From the NCBI RefSeq assembly GCF_039543185.1, contig NZ_BAABJG010000029.1, positions 318,008 to 382,007 on the forward strand: a stretch of DNA of 64,000 nucleotides, given 5' to 3'. A program made the translations under genes and the position numbers. Source of the DNA: Paenibacillus_S vulneris (GTDB lineage Bacteria; Bacillota; Bacilli; Paenibacillales; NBRC-103111). Shown piece by piece: positions 8,489 to 15,519 of this stretch (its first letter is position 1; each line of letters opens with the position of its first letter). A model generated the notes under the pieces. The model saw only the letters and a list, made by a program, of their open reading frames with translations. It had not been told where the DNA came from and ran no database searches.

Positions 8489-9307
8489 TCATGGCAAAAA
8501 GCCTGCTTGGCTGACCAGGATCTGATGTTCGGGGAAATGAGCCTTCAGCCTATTCCATACGCGCTCATAAGCGCTTCGGTCGTACCATTCGGTCATTCCG
8601 AGCTCCTCGTAGATACGGCGAATGCCAAGCCGCTCGGTCCGTTTGCCGAGACTTCCGTCACCCATGAAGAAGTCATCAATGCACACCCGATCGACGACCT
8701 CGGCAAGCCGTTCGGCGAACCGATCCGAGGAAGGCAGTACCGGAGAGATAGCCGCCTGTACATCCAGACCCTCCGCTGTAAGCTGCTTCAACGCTTTCAT
8801 TCTTGCCGCCAAGGGCGGCGCTGCCGGGGTGAACGCACGTCTCATCGGCTCCAGATCGGTCTCCACCGTGACGCTGACCCGGACGTGCTCCTTCATTTGA
8901 AGCAGCAGATCGATATCCCGTGTGACGAGAGGGCTGCGTGTCTGCAGGAGAAGAAAATCGGGCGGTGTCTGCACCATTGCTTTCAGCAGGGAGCGGGTGA
9001 GCCGCTCGCGGTACTCTACAGGCTGATAAGGGTCCGTACTGGACGACATGAAGATCGTTACGGGACCTTTGCGCCGCGCCTTGGTAAGCTCCTTTGACAG
9101 GATTGCGGCAGCCCCTTCCTTAATATCGACCCAGGTTCCCCAGGGCTCGGAACGGAACTTGGCTACCGGCATTTCCCGCACATAGCAGTAGGAGCAGGAG
9201 AATGCGCAGCCTGTATAGGGATTCAGTGTATGGCTGTATCCGGTCAAGTAACCGCCGGCTGGATTAAGTAGCGTCTTGGGAGCTTTATGTGTAAGGGTCG
9301 GCTGCAT
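8489..9307 (-). CDS. SPL-family radical SAM protein
   Basis: A 272-residue radical SAM protein of the Rv2578c/SPL-like group (iron-sulfur enzymes that cleave S-adenosylmethionine to start radical chemistry). The cluster motif CAFSCSYCYVRE (CxxxCxxC) lies near residues 34-45, followed by SSSTDPYQPVE and SVTVETDLE, conserved in this group. It is not spore photoproduct lyase itself, being shorter and lacking that enzyme's other signatures; the substrate is unknown. An AGGAGGTGATC site lies before both a TTG at 9310 and the ATG at 9307; the ATG is chosen. It is read in the same direction as the PepSY gene 190 bp upstream but separated by a terminator, so it is probably transcribed alone. Confidence 0.8.
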   Translation of the reverse strand: MQPTLTHKAPKTLLNPAGGYLTGYSHTLNPYTGCAFSCSYCYVREMPVAKFRSEPWGTWVDIKEGAAAILSKELTKARRKGPVTIFMSSSTDPYQPVEYRERLTRSLLKAMVQTPPDFLLLQTRSPLVTRDIDLLLQMKEHVRVSVTVETDLEPMRRAFTPAAPPLAARMKALKQLTAEGLDVQAAISPVLPSSDRFAERLAEVVDRVCIDDFFMGDGSLGKRTERLGIRRIYEELGMTEWYDRSAYERVWNRLKAHFPEHQILVSQAGFLP

Positions 9308-9452
9308 CAATGATCACCTCCAGGGTTGATAGATGAGGAAGCGCGCTGCTGCGAAAGGCGAGTGTAAGTTTCGGCTGCCAGCCGTACCTTACATTATAGC
9401 AAAAAAAGCACTCGCAGAGGGATTGTTCCCGGACACCCGGATTGGCCGCGGC

Positions 9453-9491
9453 AAAAAAGAAAGCCCTCGGCACCCGGCGGGCAGAAGGCTT
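9453..9491 (-). terminator. Terminator of the PepSY gene
   Basis: On the minus strand AAGCC...GGCTT with an inner CCCG/CGGG pairing is followed by TTCTTTTTT. Confidence 0.6.
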
Positions 9492-9500
9492 AAACATCGA

Positions 9501-9902
9501 CTATTCCATATCTTCAACGGTTTCCATGTCGTTATCGGTTTGTTCCACGGCAATGACTTTTCCGGTGTTGGCGTCGACCTTAACCTCCATCACCTGCGAA
9601 TGCTTATCTTCAATGAAGACGTTGTAGACGACAGTGCCATCTTCGATCCCGAGCATAACTTCCTGTACTTTGCCGTCTACCTTTTTCTTGGCGATGGTGA
9701 CGCTTTGGTCTTTTGTAATTTTGGCTTGCTTCTGGAGTTCCGCCTGCTCCGCCGCGACTTGTTCATCATAATTCATCATTTGTTCTGACTCCGCTGGAGC
9801 CGGGACCGAAGCAGGATCCGCAGAAGCCGGATGAGACAAGATCATGCTTGCACCGATAATAAGAGCCGTGACAGCGGCCCATCCCCATACTTTGTTGTTC
9901 AT
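9501..9902 (-). CDS. Secreted single-domain PepSY protein
   Basis: The 133-residue protein has a signal peptide or membrane anchor (WAAVTALIIGASMILSHPASA), a Pro/Ala/Ser-rich linker and one PepSY domain (about residues 60-128). The domain shows the usual SVTIAKKKVDGKVQEVMLGIEDGTVVYNVFIED core and the terminal VDANTGKVIAVEQTD. PepSY domains are small modules outside the membrane thought to modulate peptidases or to act as inhibitors; no partner gene is adjacent. The ATG follows AAGGAGGCAG at 8-9 nt. Function is known only at family level. Confidence 0.8.
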   Translation of the reverse strand: MNNKVWGWAAVTALIIGASMILSHPASADPASVPAPAESEQMMNYDEQVAAEQAELQKQAKITKDQSVTIAKKKVDGKVQEVMLGIEDGTVVYNVFIEDKHSQVMEVKVDANTGKVIAVEQTDNDMETVEDME

Positions 9903-10013
9903 CTGACTGCCTCCTTGAAAAGATGATCAATAGTGGTACTAGCTATATCATATCCACAAAAAATGGGAGCTATCGCTTCAAATGCCGCTGTAGGGGATGG
10001 TAATAATATGCAA

Positions 10014-10038
10014 AGACGGCCGCCTAGGGCAGCCGTCT
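10014..10038 (-). terminator. Terminator of the orphan aldolase gene
   Basis: AGACGGC pairs with GCCGTCT (with additional inner pairing) 26 bp after the minus-strand stop, followed by TTTGCATATT. Confidence 0.65.
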
Positions 10039-10063
10039 CTCATGAATTGCTTATGGGAACGAA

Positions 10064-11032
10064 TTAGTCGGAATGATGATTGGTAGGCATCGCTTCCGGA
10101 GATGTCAGTTTATCGTAGAAGTCTACGTATTTATCTTTATCATCGCTTGCGCGAAGAGCCATGGCGGCACGAGGATGCTCGTTCAATACGCCGGCAATCA
10201 TGTAAGGAACGATGTAGCCCCACTCGACTTTCTCGCGCATAGGCACCAAATGTCTCTCAATCAGATCCAGAACCGGACGTACTTCGTATTTCGGATTTTT
10301 CAGGTAGCTTACCAGCAGCTCGGTAGGGCAGTTACCTGCCGCACGGCCCATGCCGAATACGGAAGCATCCAGGAATTGCACACCCTTGCTCGCGCCCATA
10401 ATCGTGTTCGAGAAGGCAAGCTGCATGTTATTGTGCATATGAAGGCCGAGCTGCTTCTCAGGAAGCAAACGTTGGAATTTGGCAACGAGGTAATCAATAT
10501 CGCTGTAATCCATGCTGCCGTAAGAGTCTACAATGTAGACGACGTCAACCGGGCTTTTGTTGATTTCTTCGAAAGCTTCGGTCAGCTCATTCTCCATCAC
10601 GTGGGACAGCGCCATAATGTTAATGCTGGTCTCATAGCCGTAGCTGTTGAATTTGCGTACCAGCTCGAGCGCTTTATCTACATCCTTGATGTAAGTAGCT
10701 ACGCGGATCAAATCAAGCTGACTTTGCTCGCGAGGGAGGATGTCGTTCTCGTCTACACGGCCGATATCGACCAGAGCGGACAGCTTGGTATCGGTTTTGT
10801 TAGGGATAACTTCCTTCAAGAAATCTTCGTTCAGGAAGCGCCACGGGCCAGCATCGGCACCTTTAAGCAGCTTGGCGGAGTTTTTATAGCCGATTTCCAT
10901 ATATTCGACGCCGGCTTCGCTCAAGCCCGCATACATATCTTGTACCATTTTTACGCTAAAATCCCAATTGTTGACGAGACCTCCGTCACGAATCGTGCAG
11001 TCCAAAATTTTGTGATTCATACCTCTTGTCAT
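10064..11032 (-). CDS. DRE-TIM metallolyase (aldolase/HMGL-like), substrate unknown
   Basis: The 322-residue protein carries the DRE-TIM signature at its start (LDCTIRDGGLVNNWDF, residues 8-23) and the metal-binding histidines in LHMHNNMQLAFSNT (about residue 200), followed by GMGRAAGNCPTELL. This is the fold of HMG-CoA lyase and 4-hydroxy-2-oxovalerate aldolase, which make or break C-C bonds using a divalent metal. It lacks the C-terminal DmpG communication domain of true oxovalerate aldolases and has no acylating dehydrogenase next to it, so it is an orphan. Similar proteins occur in surface-sugar and nucleotidyl clusters, but none is seen here. The ATG at 11032 follows AAAAGGAGC by 7 nt. 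An IclR gene is divergent and may regulate it. Confidence 0.78.
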   Translation of the reverse strand: MTRGMNHKILDCTIRDGGLVNNWDFSVKMVQDMYAGLSEAGVEYMEIGYKNSAKLLKGADAGPWRFLNEDFLKEVIPNKTDTKLSALVDIGRVDENDILPREQSQLDLIRVATYIKDVDKALELVRKFNSYGYETSINIMALSHVMENELTEAFEEINKSPVDVVYIVDSYGSMDYSDIDYLVAKFQRLLPEKQLGLHMHNNMQLAFSNTIMGASKGVQFLDASVFGMGRAAGNCPTELLVSYLKNPKYEVRPVLDLIERHLVPMREKVEWGYIVPYMIAGVLNEHPRAAMALRASDDKDKYVDFYDKLTSPEAMPTNHHSD

Positions 11033-11172
11033 AATATGTGCTCCTTTTCTCGTTGTGGCGGAGTCAGCCCGGCAAAGAAACCGTATGGCGGGCGATGCTG
11101 GCCACCTTATAATACTTCGCTACTTCGAAGCTTTTTGGCTTTCAAGCGATAAAGTGGTATTTTCTAACCCTA

Positions 11173-11200
11173 TCATTACACATCATTAACTACTTGTCAA
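11173..11200 (-). promoter_or_regulatory. Candidate promoter of the aldolase gene
   Basis: Minus-strand TTGACA (11195-11200) is followed after 16 bp by TAATGA. The -35 box is perfect, the -10 is weak. The -35 lies inside the inverted repeat at 11194-11228. Confidence 0.5.
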
Positions 11201-11228
11201 TGATAACAAAACAATGGTCAATTGACAA
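11194..11228. promoter_or_regulatory. Inverted repeat, candidate IclR operator
   Basis: TTGTCAAT at 11194 and ATTGACAA at 11221-11228 form an exact 8-bp inverted repeat; the right half also lies in a perfect 10-bp palindrome GTCAATTGAC (11217-11226). It covers the aldolase -35 box and lies between the divergent aldolase and IclR genes. Confidence 0.5.
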
Positions 11229-11319
11229 ACATTATATGTAAATTTGGGAACTTCAAGACAGCCCGTTTTTTCAGGAAAAGACGGGGCGGCTCCGCATTTC
11301 TTTTGGGGAGAGGCGCTCA

Positions 11320-11349
11320 TTGACCCTTGGTCGGGACAGGTGATAAAAT
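11320..11349 (+). promoter_or_regulatory. Candidate promoter upstream of the first IclR gene
   Basis: TTGACC, an 18-bp spacer and TAAAAT lie about 135 bp before the chosen IclR start, implying a leader of about 130 nt with no other visible feature. Confidence 0.45.
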
Positions 11350-11485
11350 GTGGGGAATAGAATTTTGAAACAAGGTTCATTATTGTGAACTTATTTTTTA
11401 TATAGTAAGGCTCAACCGCGGCAGAGCACAATCGCAGTGAAGCATATTTATGCCATGAATAATAATAATGGGGGCTATGCAAGCC

Positions 11486-12244
11486 ATGGATAAAAAATAT
11501 TGGGTGCCCGCTCTGGACCGGGCTCACCGTGTACTTCGCGAAATCGCGGAAGAGAGGGGAAGGCTCAAGCTCACTGATTTGTGCCAGCGGACCCATGTCA
11601 GCAAGAGCACGATGTTTTCTCTGCTTCAGACCATGGAGGAATTAGGCTGGATTGAGAAGGATGCAGCGGATTCCTATGGACTCGGCGGTTATTTCGGCTG
11701 GCTTGGCAGCGCGTATTTCCAGCAATTTAATTTGATTGACCTATTCAAGCGGGAAGCGCCTGCGATCATGAGGGAAATCGGAGAATCCGTTCAGCTTGCG
11801 AGGCTGGAGGGCACGGAGGTCGTCTATTTGGCGAAGGAAGCGGCCCCGACGCCGGTGCAGGTCATTTCCGGACCGGGCTCAAGGTTCCCCGCTCATGCCA
11901 CGGGTCTCGGCAAAGTCATGCTGGCCGGAGTGGATGAGGTGATGTGGGAACGCCTGTATCCGCCCGAGACTCCGTTAGCTCAGCTGACCCCTTACACTAT
12001 CGTTTCGATTGAGGTATTGAAGAAGCAGGTACAGCAGGCGAGACTGGAGGGGGTGGCTTGCGATGAACAGGAGGCTGTTATGGGCTTCTGCTGCGCTGCC
12101 GCCCCTATTAAGCAGCCTGGGGGAGAGGTTTGCGGAGCAGTCAGCATCTCCATGCCTCTCCATGAGTGGGAGCGGAAGAGGGTCCTGGCCGGGACATTAG
12201 CCGTGACATTGGCGGAGAAGCTCGCCTACGGCGGCCGAGATTAA
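11486..12244 (+). CDS. IclR family transcriptional regulator (next to aldolase)
   Basis: The 252-residue protein has an N-terminal winged helix (about residues 5-65, LKLTDLCQRTHVSKSTMFSL with the recognition helix VSKSTMFSLLQTMEEL) and a C-terminal IclR effector-binding domain (about 75-245, with HATGLGKVMLAG and the closing AVSISMP segment). These regulators bind small carbon compounds and usually control neighbouring catabolic genes. The start is uncertain: three in-frame ATGs lie at 11468, 11477 and 11486. MDKKYWVPALDRA at 11486 matches the usual N-terminus and has GGGGG about 11 nt upstream. It is divergent from the aldolase at 10064 and is followed 64 bp later by a NUDIX gene. Confidence 0.85.
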   Translation: MDKKYWVPALDRAHRVLREIAEERGRLKLTDLCQRTHVSKSTMFSLLQTMEELGWIEKDAADSYGLGGYFGWLGSAYFQQFNLIDLFKREAPAIMREIGESVQLARLEGTEVVYLAKEAAPTPVQVISGPGSRFPAHATGLGKVMLAGVDEVMWERLYPPETPLAQLTPYTIVSIEVLKKQVQQARLEGVACDEQEAVMGFCCAAAPIKQPGGEVCGAVSISMPLHEWERKRVLAGTLAVTLAEKLAYGGRD

Positions 12245-12308
12245 CGGAGCCTGAGGATTAGGATTTATTAAACACATACATATTTAATGGTCGAAAGGAA
12301 GGTACCTC

Positions 12309-12812
12309 ATGAGGCTTAAGTATAATCTGTGCTTTATCCGTGAAGGTGACCGGCTGCTGATGCTGAACCGGCATAAGTCTCCCTTGCTTGGGCTCTGGAA
12401 CGGTGTAGGCGGTAAGCTGGAGCCGGAGGAATCCCCCTGTGAGAGCGTCCTTCGGGAGGTGCGTGAGGAGACCGGGATCCTATTGGCTGAGGCGCATTTT
12501 GGCGGGATTGTTACTTGGGAAGTCGACGGCAAGCCCATCGGCGGAATGTATGTGTACCTGGCCGATATGCCTCCCGGGAGAGGGAAGGACTTTGACCATC
12601 CGGTCGGGACGGCCGAGGGGATATTGGCATTCAAGCCTATCGAATGGGTCATTCATCCGGATAACCAGGGAGTCGCCAATCATCTCCGGCATTTCCTGCC
12701 GCCCATGCTGAATCTGGAGGAGCCTCGGGAATACCGGTGTATCTTCCGCCAAGGGCAGCTGGTCGAATGCTTTCCTCTTCCTCTGGAGGCAGCTTACGCC
12801 ATAGGCGTATAA
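12309..12812 (+). CDS. NUDIX hydrolase (MutT/8-oxo-dGTP diphosphatase-like)
   Basis: This 167-residue protein has a complete NUDIX box at about residues 35-57: GGKLEPEESPCESVLREVREETGI fits Gx5Ex7REUxEExGU, the magnesium-binding diphosphatase motif. The start MRLKYNLCFIREGDRLLMLNR and the LWNGVGG segment resemble 8-oxo-dGTP diphosphatases of Gram-positive bacteria, which sanitise oxidised nucleotides or hydrolyse other nucleoside diphosphate derivatives. A GAAAGGAAGG site precedes the ATG. It may be co-transcribed with the IclR gene but needs no link to it. A shared terminator separates it from the convergent DUF4870 gene. Confidence 0.82.
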   Translation: MRLKYNLCFIREGDRLLMLNRHKSPLLGLWNGVGGKLEPEESPCESVLREVREETGILLAEAHFGGIVTWEVDGKPIGGMYVYLADMPPGRGKDFDHPVGTAEGILAFKPIEWVIHPDNQGVANHLRHFLPPMLNLEEPREYRCIFRQGQLVECFPLPLEAAYAIGV

Positions 12813-12823
12813 TCATCTTCGCA

Positions 12824-12868
12824 TAAAAAAGGAAGCCGACATCGTTGAACAACGGGGTCGGCTTTTTG
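12824..12868. terminator. Bidirectional terminator between NUDIX and DUF4870 genes
   Basis: AAGCCGAC (12833-12840) pairs with GTCGGCTT (12857-12864), preceded by six A and followed by five T residues. Confidence 0.85.
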
Positions 12869-12885
12869 GCGTGTTCTTATTCGAC

Positions 12886-13254
12886 CTACGGAACTTTCAG
12901 AAGGGAAATGCTTCCTATCACAGGCAGAGGCTTCAGCTGCCCGTTGGCCGATTGCAGAATCCCTATAATGACAAGAACCAATGTGGCCAAATTGGCAATC
13001 GGAAGCAGGATCCAGCCGATAAACGGAATAAAGCCGAGCACAATATTGCAGGCGATGCTGAACAACAGCAGAACAAGCCCCTGATTGGCATGGTACATGG
13101 CGAATCGGGATTGTCTCGCGGCAAGCAGCGGAATGAAAAATATAATATAAGCGGCCACAGCAAGCCATTTGTTCTGATGGACATCAGCGGGATCGACCCC
13201 GGACGGAGCGTTTGCCGCAGGGTAGCCTCTTTCATCGTCGTTCAATGGGCTCAA
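12886..13254 (-). CDS. DUF4870 small membrane protein
   Basis: The 122-residue protein has a hydrophilic N-terminus and about three membrane helices (AVAAYIIFFIPLL; HANQGLVLLLFSIACNIVLG; GWILLPIANLATLVLVIIGI). The pattern N-K-x-A-V-x-A-Y, R-F-H-A-N-Q-G and P-x-I-G marks the DUF4870 family, whose function is unknown. The start is a TTG at 13254: AAGAGGTG is correctly spaced for it, whereas a GTG three codons upstream overlaps that ribosome site. No partner is obvious; the neighbouring genes point in other directions. Confidence 0.75.
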   Translation of the reverse strand: MSPLNDDERGYPAANAPSGVDPADVHQNKWLAVAAYIIFFIPLLAARQSRFAMYHANQGLVLLLFSIACNIVLGFIPFIGWILLPIANLATLVLVIIGILQSANGQLKPLPVIGSISLLKVP

Positions 13255-13420
13255 TGCACACACCTCTTTCTAATAAGAAGAATGGTCATGCCTGAATCGT
13301 TTTGTAACCAATTTATGCAAGGGATTTCAAGCGTATGTCTGTTTGCGGAAAAAGGAATAGTTTGGCGCGTCCGCGGGGAATCTAAGCCAAACCATCTTTT
13401 TCATGAAAGGAACGAACCGA

Positions 13421-13849
13421 ATGACGGGTGTGCCTATCTTTTTTGAGTTTGAAAATGAAAAGTCGGCTTTGCTGGCCAAAGAAACGCTGGAGGAGCTCGG
13501 GTACCATACGGGACTGCACCGGGAATGGAAGCTGCCTGCGCTGCATATCGATGTCGAGAACAACGATCTGACCTCGGCATTGGAGATTGCCCAGGCGCAC
13601 GGGGGCAGGCTGAAGGAAATGGAAGGTGCCGCAACGGAAAGCGATACCTACGCGATGGCTTATAATGAAGCCGATTATATCTCCATCCCGGCCCATCTGA
13701 TCAATGAAGATCTAATGGAGAACGACAGCACGACAGCGGATACGTTCCCGGGCGTTGCTGCAGGAGAGTCGGATTCGGGCAATGGCCATCCGGTATTTGA
13801 TCCTTCTACTGACGATTACAACTATTTTGATGCCGGAGTCCGATTATAA
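13421..13849 (+). CDS. Conserved-looking hypothetical protein with acidic tail
   Basis: I do not recognise this 142-residue protein. The first 65 residues look like a small beta-alpha-beta fold (IFFEFENEKSALLAKETLEELGYH, then LPALHIDVEN and a helix), resembling ferredoxin-like sensory or regulatory modules. The rest is acidic and rich in Asp, Ser, Thr and Asn, ending in a tyrosine-containing tail. The ATG at 13421 follows AAAGGA by 9 nt and is preferred over an in-frame ATG at 13403, which has no site. It has normal composition for the region and a clear ribosome site, so it is probably a real gene. Confidence 0.6.
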   Translation: MTGVPIFFEFENEKSALLAKETLEELGYHTGLHREWKLPALHIDVENNDLTSALEIAQAHGGRLKEMEGAATESDTYAMAYNEADYISIPAHLINEDLMENDSTTADTFPGVAAGESDSGNGHPVFDPSTDDYNYFDAGVRL

Positions 13850-14155
13850 GGTCGGCTGTTTGAACAAAGGATCGGCAATAAAGCCAGGCAGCGGCCTCAC
13901 GCCCACAATGCGGAGGCTGCTCTTTCTTTTGTCAGGATTTCTATTGGAGTGCTACCCCGTATCTTCTATAAATATAGACTAGAAATTAGCTTGGGTGAAA
14001 AAGATTTGCCTTAGAAAACAAAGTTGCGCTGTCCCTATTTTTCGTTGCTAGGAAAACACTGTTTCTCTAGACCCACACAAGTTTCGTTTGTTATGATGGG
14101 GTTCGGTCAAAAAGCAGCGTATTTTTCGATAAAGGAAGCTTGGGGGAGAATCAAC
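13850..14155 (+). other. Intergenic region between the hypothetical gene and the CDF exporter
   Basis: A probable terminator (GCAG...CCTC against GAGGCTGC, followed by TCTTTCTTTT) lies at 13889-13928. The rest is AT-rich and probably carries the promoter of the metal exporter; a TATGAT near 14094 lacks a good -35. No gene is supported. Confidence 0.45.
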
Positions 14156-15031
14156 GTGGACACATACGATAATCTGAAGCAGGGCGAGAGAGGCGCATGG
14201 GTCAGTATCATTGCCTACATTATTTTATCCGCATTCAAAATCACTATGGGATACCTGACAGGCTCAGAAGCGTTATCAGCGGATGGGATTAACAATACAA
14301 CCGACATTATCGTATCTCTTGCCGTACTTATCGGCCTGCGGATCTCGCGCAAGCCGCCCGACCACGACCACCCGTACGGTCACATGCGTGCGGAAACGAT
14401 CGCCTCTATGGTGGCGTCCTTCATTATGTTCGCTGCCGGCATCCAGGTGCTGATTCAGTCCGGCCAGAGCTTCTTCGAAGACAAGGGACAGGCTCCGGAC
14501 ATGATAGCCGCATGGATCGCCCTGATATGTGCTGCGTGCATGTGGTTCGTTTACTTATACAACAGCCGTCTGGCCCGCAAAATCAACAATCAGTCGCTGA
14601 TGGCCGCCGCTTACGATAACCGGTCGGATGCGCTCGTCAGTATTGGGGCCGCCGTCGGCATATTCGGAGCGCGCCTCGGAATGCCTATTCTTGATGCCAT
14701 TGCCGCATTTGCGGTAGGGATCGTTATTTGCAAAACGGCCTGGGATATTTTCTACGAAGCCACTCATGCCCTGACAGACGGCTTCGATGAAGAGAAGCTG
14801 ACCATGTTCCGCGAGACGGTCGGCGATACCCCCGGGGTCAAAGGAATCAAGGACATTAAAGCTCGTGTACACGGCAGCAGCGTGCTTCTGGATGTTGTCG
14901 TAGAGGTCGCAGCGGAGCTGAGTGTGGAGCAAAGCCACGATATTAGCGATGAAATCGAACGACGCATGAACAAGAAGCATCAAATCGAGAACGTACACGT
15001 TCATATTGAGCCGTATTCAGGCAGTTGTTAA
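14156..15031 (+). CDS. Cation diffusion facilitator (CDF) metal exporter
   Basis: A 291-residue CDF transporter exporting zinc, manganese or similar ions in exchange for protons. It has six predicted helices; helix 2 carries SADGINNTTDIIVS (a variant of the HSxxD metal site), helix 5 carries AAAYDNRSDALVS with the second metal-binding pair, and the loop has DHDHPYGHMRAETIAS. A cytoplasmic domain (about 205-285) ends in HVHIEPYSG. The SADGINN/YDNRSD variant is typical of the MntE/YdfM-like manganese branch, but substrate should be treated as open. The GTG at 14156 follows GGGGGAGA and gives the family's usual length; upstream in-frame codons look non-coding. Confidence 0.85.
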   Translation: MDTYDNLKQGERGAWVSIIAYIILSAFKITMGYLTGSEALSADGINNTTDIIVSLAVLIGLRISRKPPDHDHPYGHMRAETIASMVASFIMFAAGIQVLIQSGQSFFEDKGQAPDMIAAWIALICAACMWFVYLYNSRLARKINNQSLMAAAYDNRSDALVSIGAAVGIFGARLGMPILDAIAAFAVGIVICKTAWDIFYEATHALTDGFDEEKLTMFRETVGDTPGVKGIKDIKARVHGSSVLLDVVVEVAAELSVEQSHDISDEIERRMNKKHQIENVHVHIEPYSGSC

Positions 15032-15055
15032 ATTGCCCTTATGAGTTTGTTTAAG

Positions 15056-15081
15056 CCGCAGCATGGTTCCTGCGGTTTTTT
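15056..15081 (+). terminator. Terminator of the CDF gene
   Basis: CCGCAG pairs with CTGCGG and is followed by six T residues. Confidence 0.8.
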
Positions 15082-15159
15082 GCTGTTCTGCTCAGGGGAT
15101 ACCCGTTCACCGGCAGCTCCAGTAAGAAATTGGAAATGATAATAAACGTGACATGGGTA

Positions 15160-15188
15160 TTGAAATCTGAATAAAACGAATATATAAT
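15160..15188 (+). promoter_or_regulatory. Promoter of the abgT operon
   Basis: TTGAAA, a 17-bp spacer and a perfect TATAAT. Transcription would start near 15195, leaving an untranslated leader of about 325 nt before abgT. Confidence 0.75.
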
Positions 15189-15192
15189 AAAT

Positions 15193-15209
15193 TTAACGAA
15201 AATTTCGCT
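15193..15209 (+). promoter_or_regulatory. Operator-like 17-mer at the abgT promoter
   Basis: TTAACGAAAATTTCGCT begins 4 nt after the -10 box and contains the dyad CGAAA-A-TTTCG. It matches the minus-strand sequence at 19909-19925, next to the abgB promoter, at 15 of 17 positions. Confidence 0.6.
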
Positions 15210-15234
15210 ATATTATCTATTAATGGTTTCCGCT

Positions 15235-15278
15235 CGTTCCTGACGCTTTCATTTTCAATGAAAACGGTCAAAGGAACG
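15235..15278 (+). ncRNA. Leader hairpin 1 upstream of abgT
   Basis: CGTTCC, TGAC and TTTCATT pair in order with AATGAAA, GTCA and GGAACG to make a 44-nt hairpin inside the predicted abgT leader. A regulatory role is an inference. Confidence 0.45.
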
Positions 15279-15310
15279 GTTATCTCAGGTAAATAAGAAA
15301 GCGATTTCAA

Positions 15311-15359
15311 ATGCTCAACCAGCTTCTTCCTATTAGGACAAGCAAGTGAAGAAGGGCAT
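15311..15359 (+). ncRNA. Leader hairpin 2 upstream of abgT
   Basis: ATGC and CTTCTTC pair in order with GAAGAAG and GCAT. It follows the first hairpin by about 30 nt in the same predicted leader. Confidence 0.4.
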
Positions 15360-15519
15360 ATTGAAATGGAAGGAATCCCTGCGAGATGACCGTGACATGG
15401 GGCAAGCAAGCTTTTGAGCCGTTACTAGATAGCTGAGAGGACAACCGGGGATAGTTTGATTCGGTCACCCTGCAACCGCATCATACGACCTACACACTAT
15501 TGATCAGGGGGAACTAAAT

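Noticed and set aside
8489..9307. Spore photoproduct lyase (SplB)
   Set aside because: The protein is shorter, and its CAFSCSYCYVRE and SSSTDPYQPVE motifs fit the broader SPL-like radical SAM group rather than SplB.
10073..11152. Long open frame on the plus strand opposite the aldolase gene (359 codons)
   Set aside because: It is a mirror of the conserved aldolase on the other strand, has no ribosome site and no recognisable domain.
15195..15519. Known tetrahydrofolate riboswitch or T-box before abgT
   Set aside because: The conserved cores of these elements could not be found, so only an unnamed structured leader is claimed.
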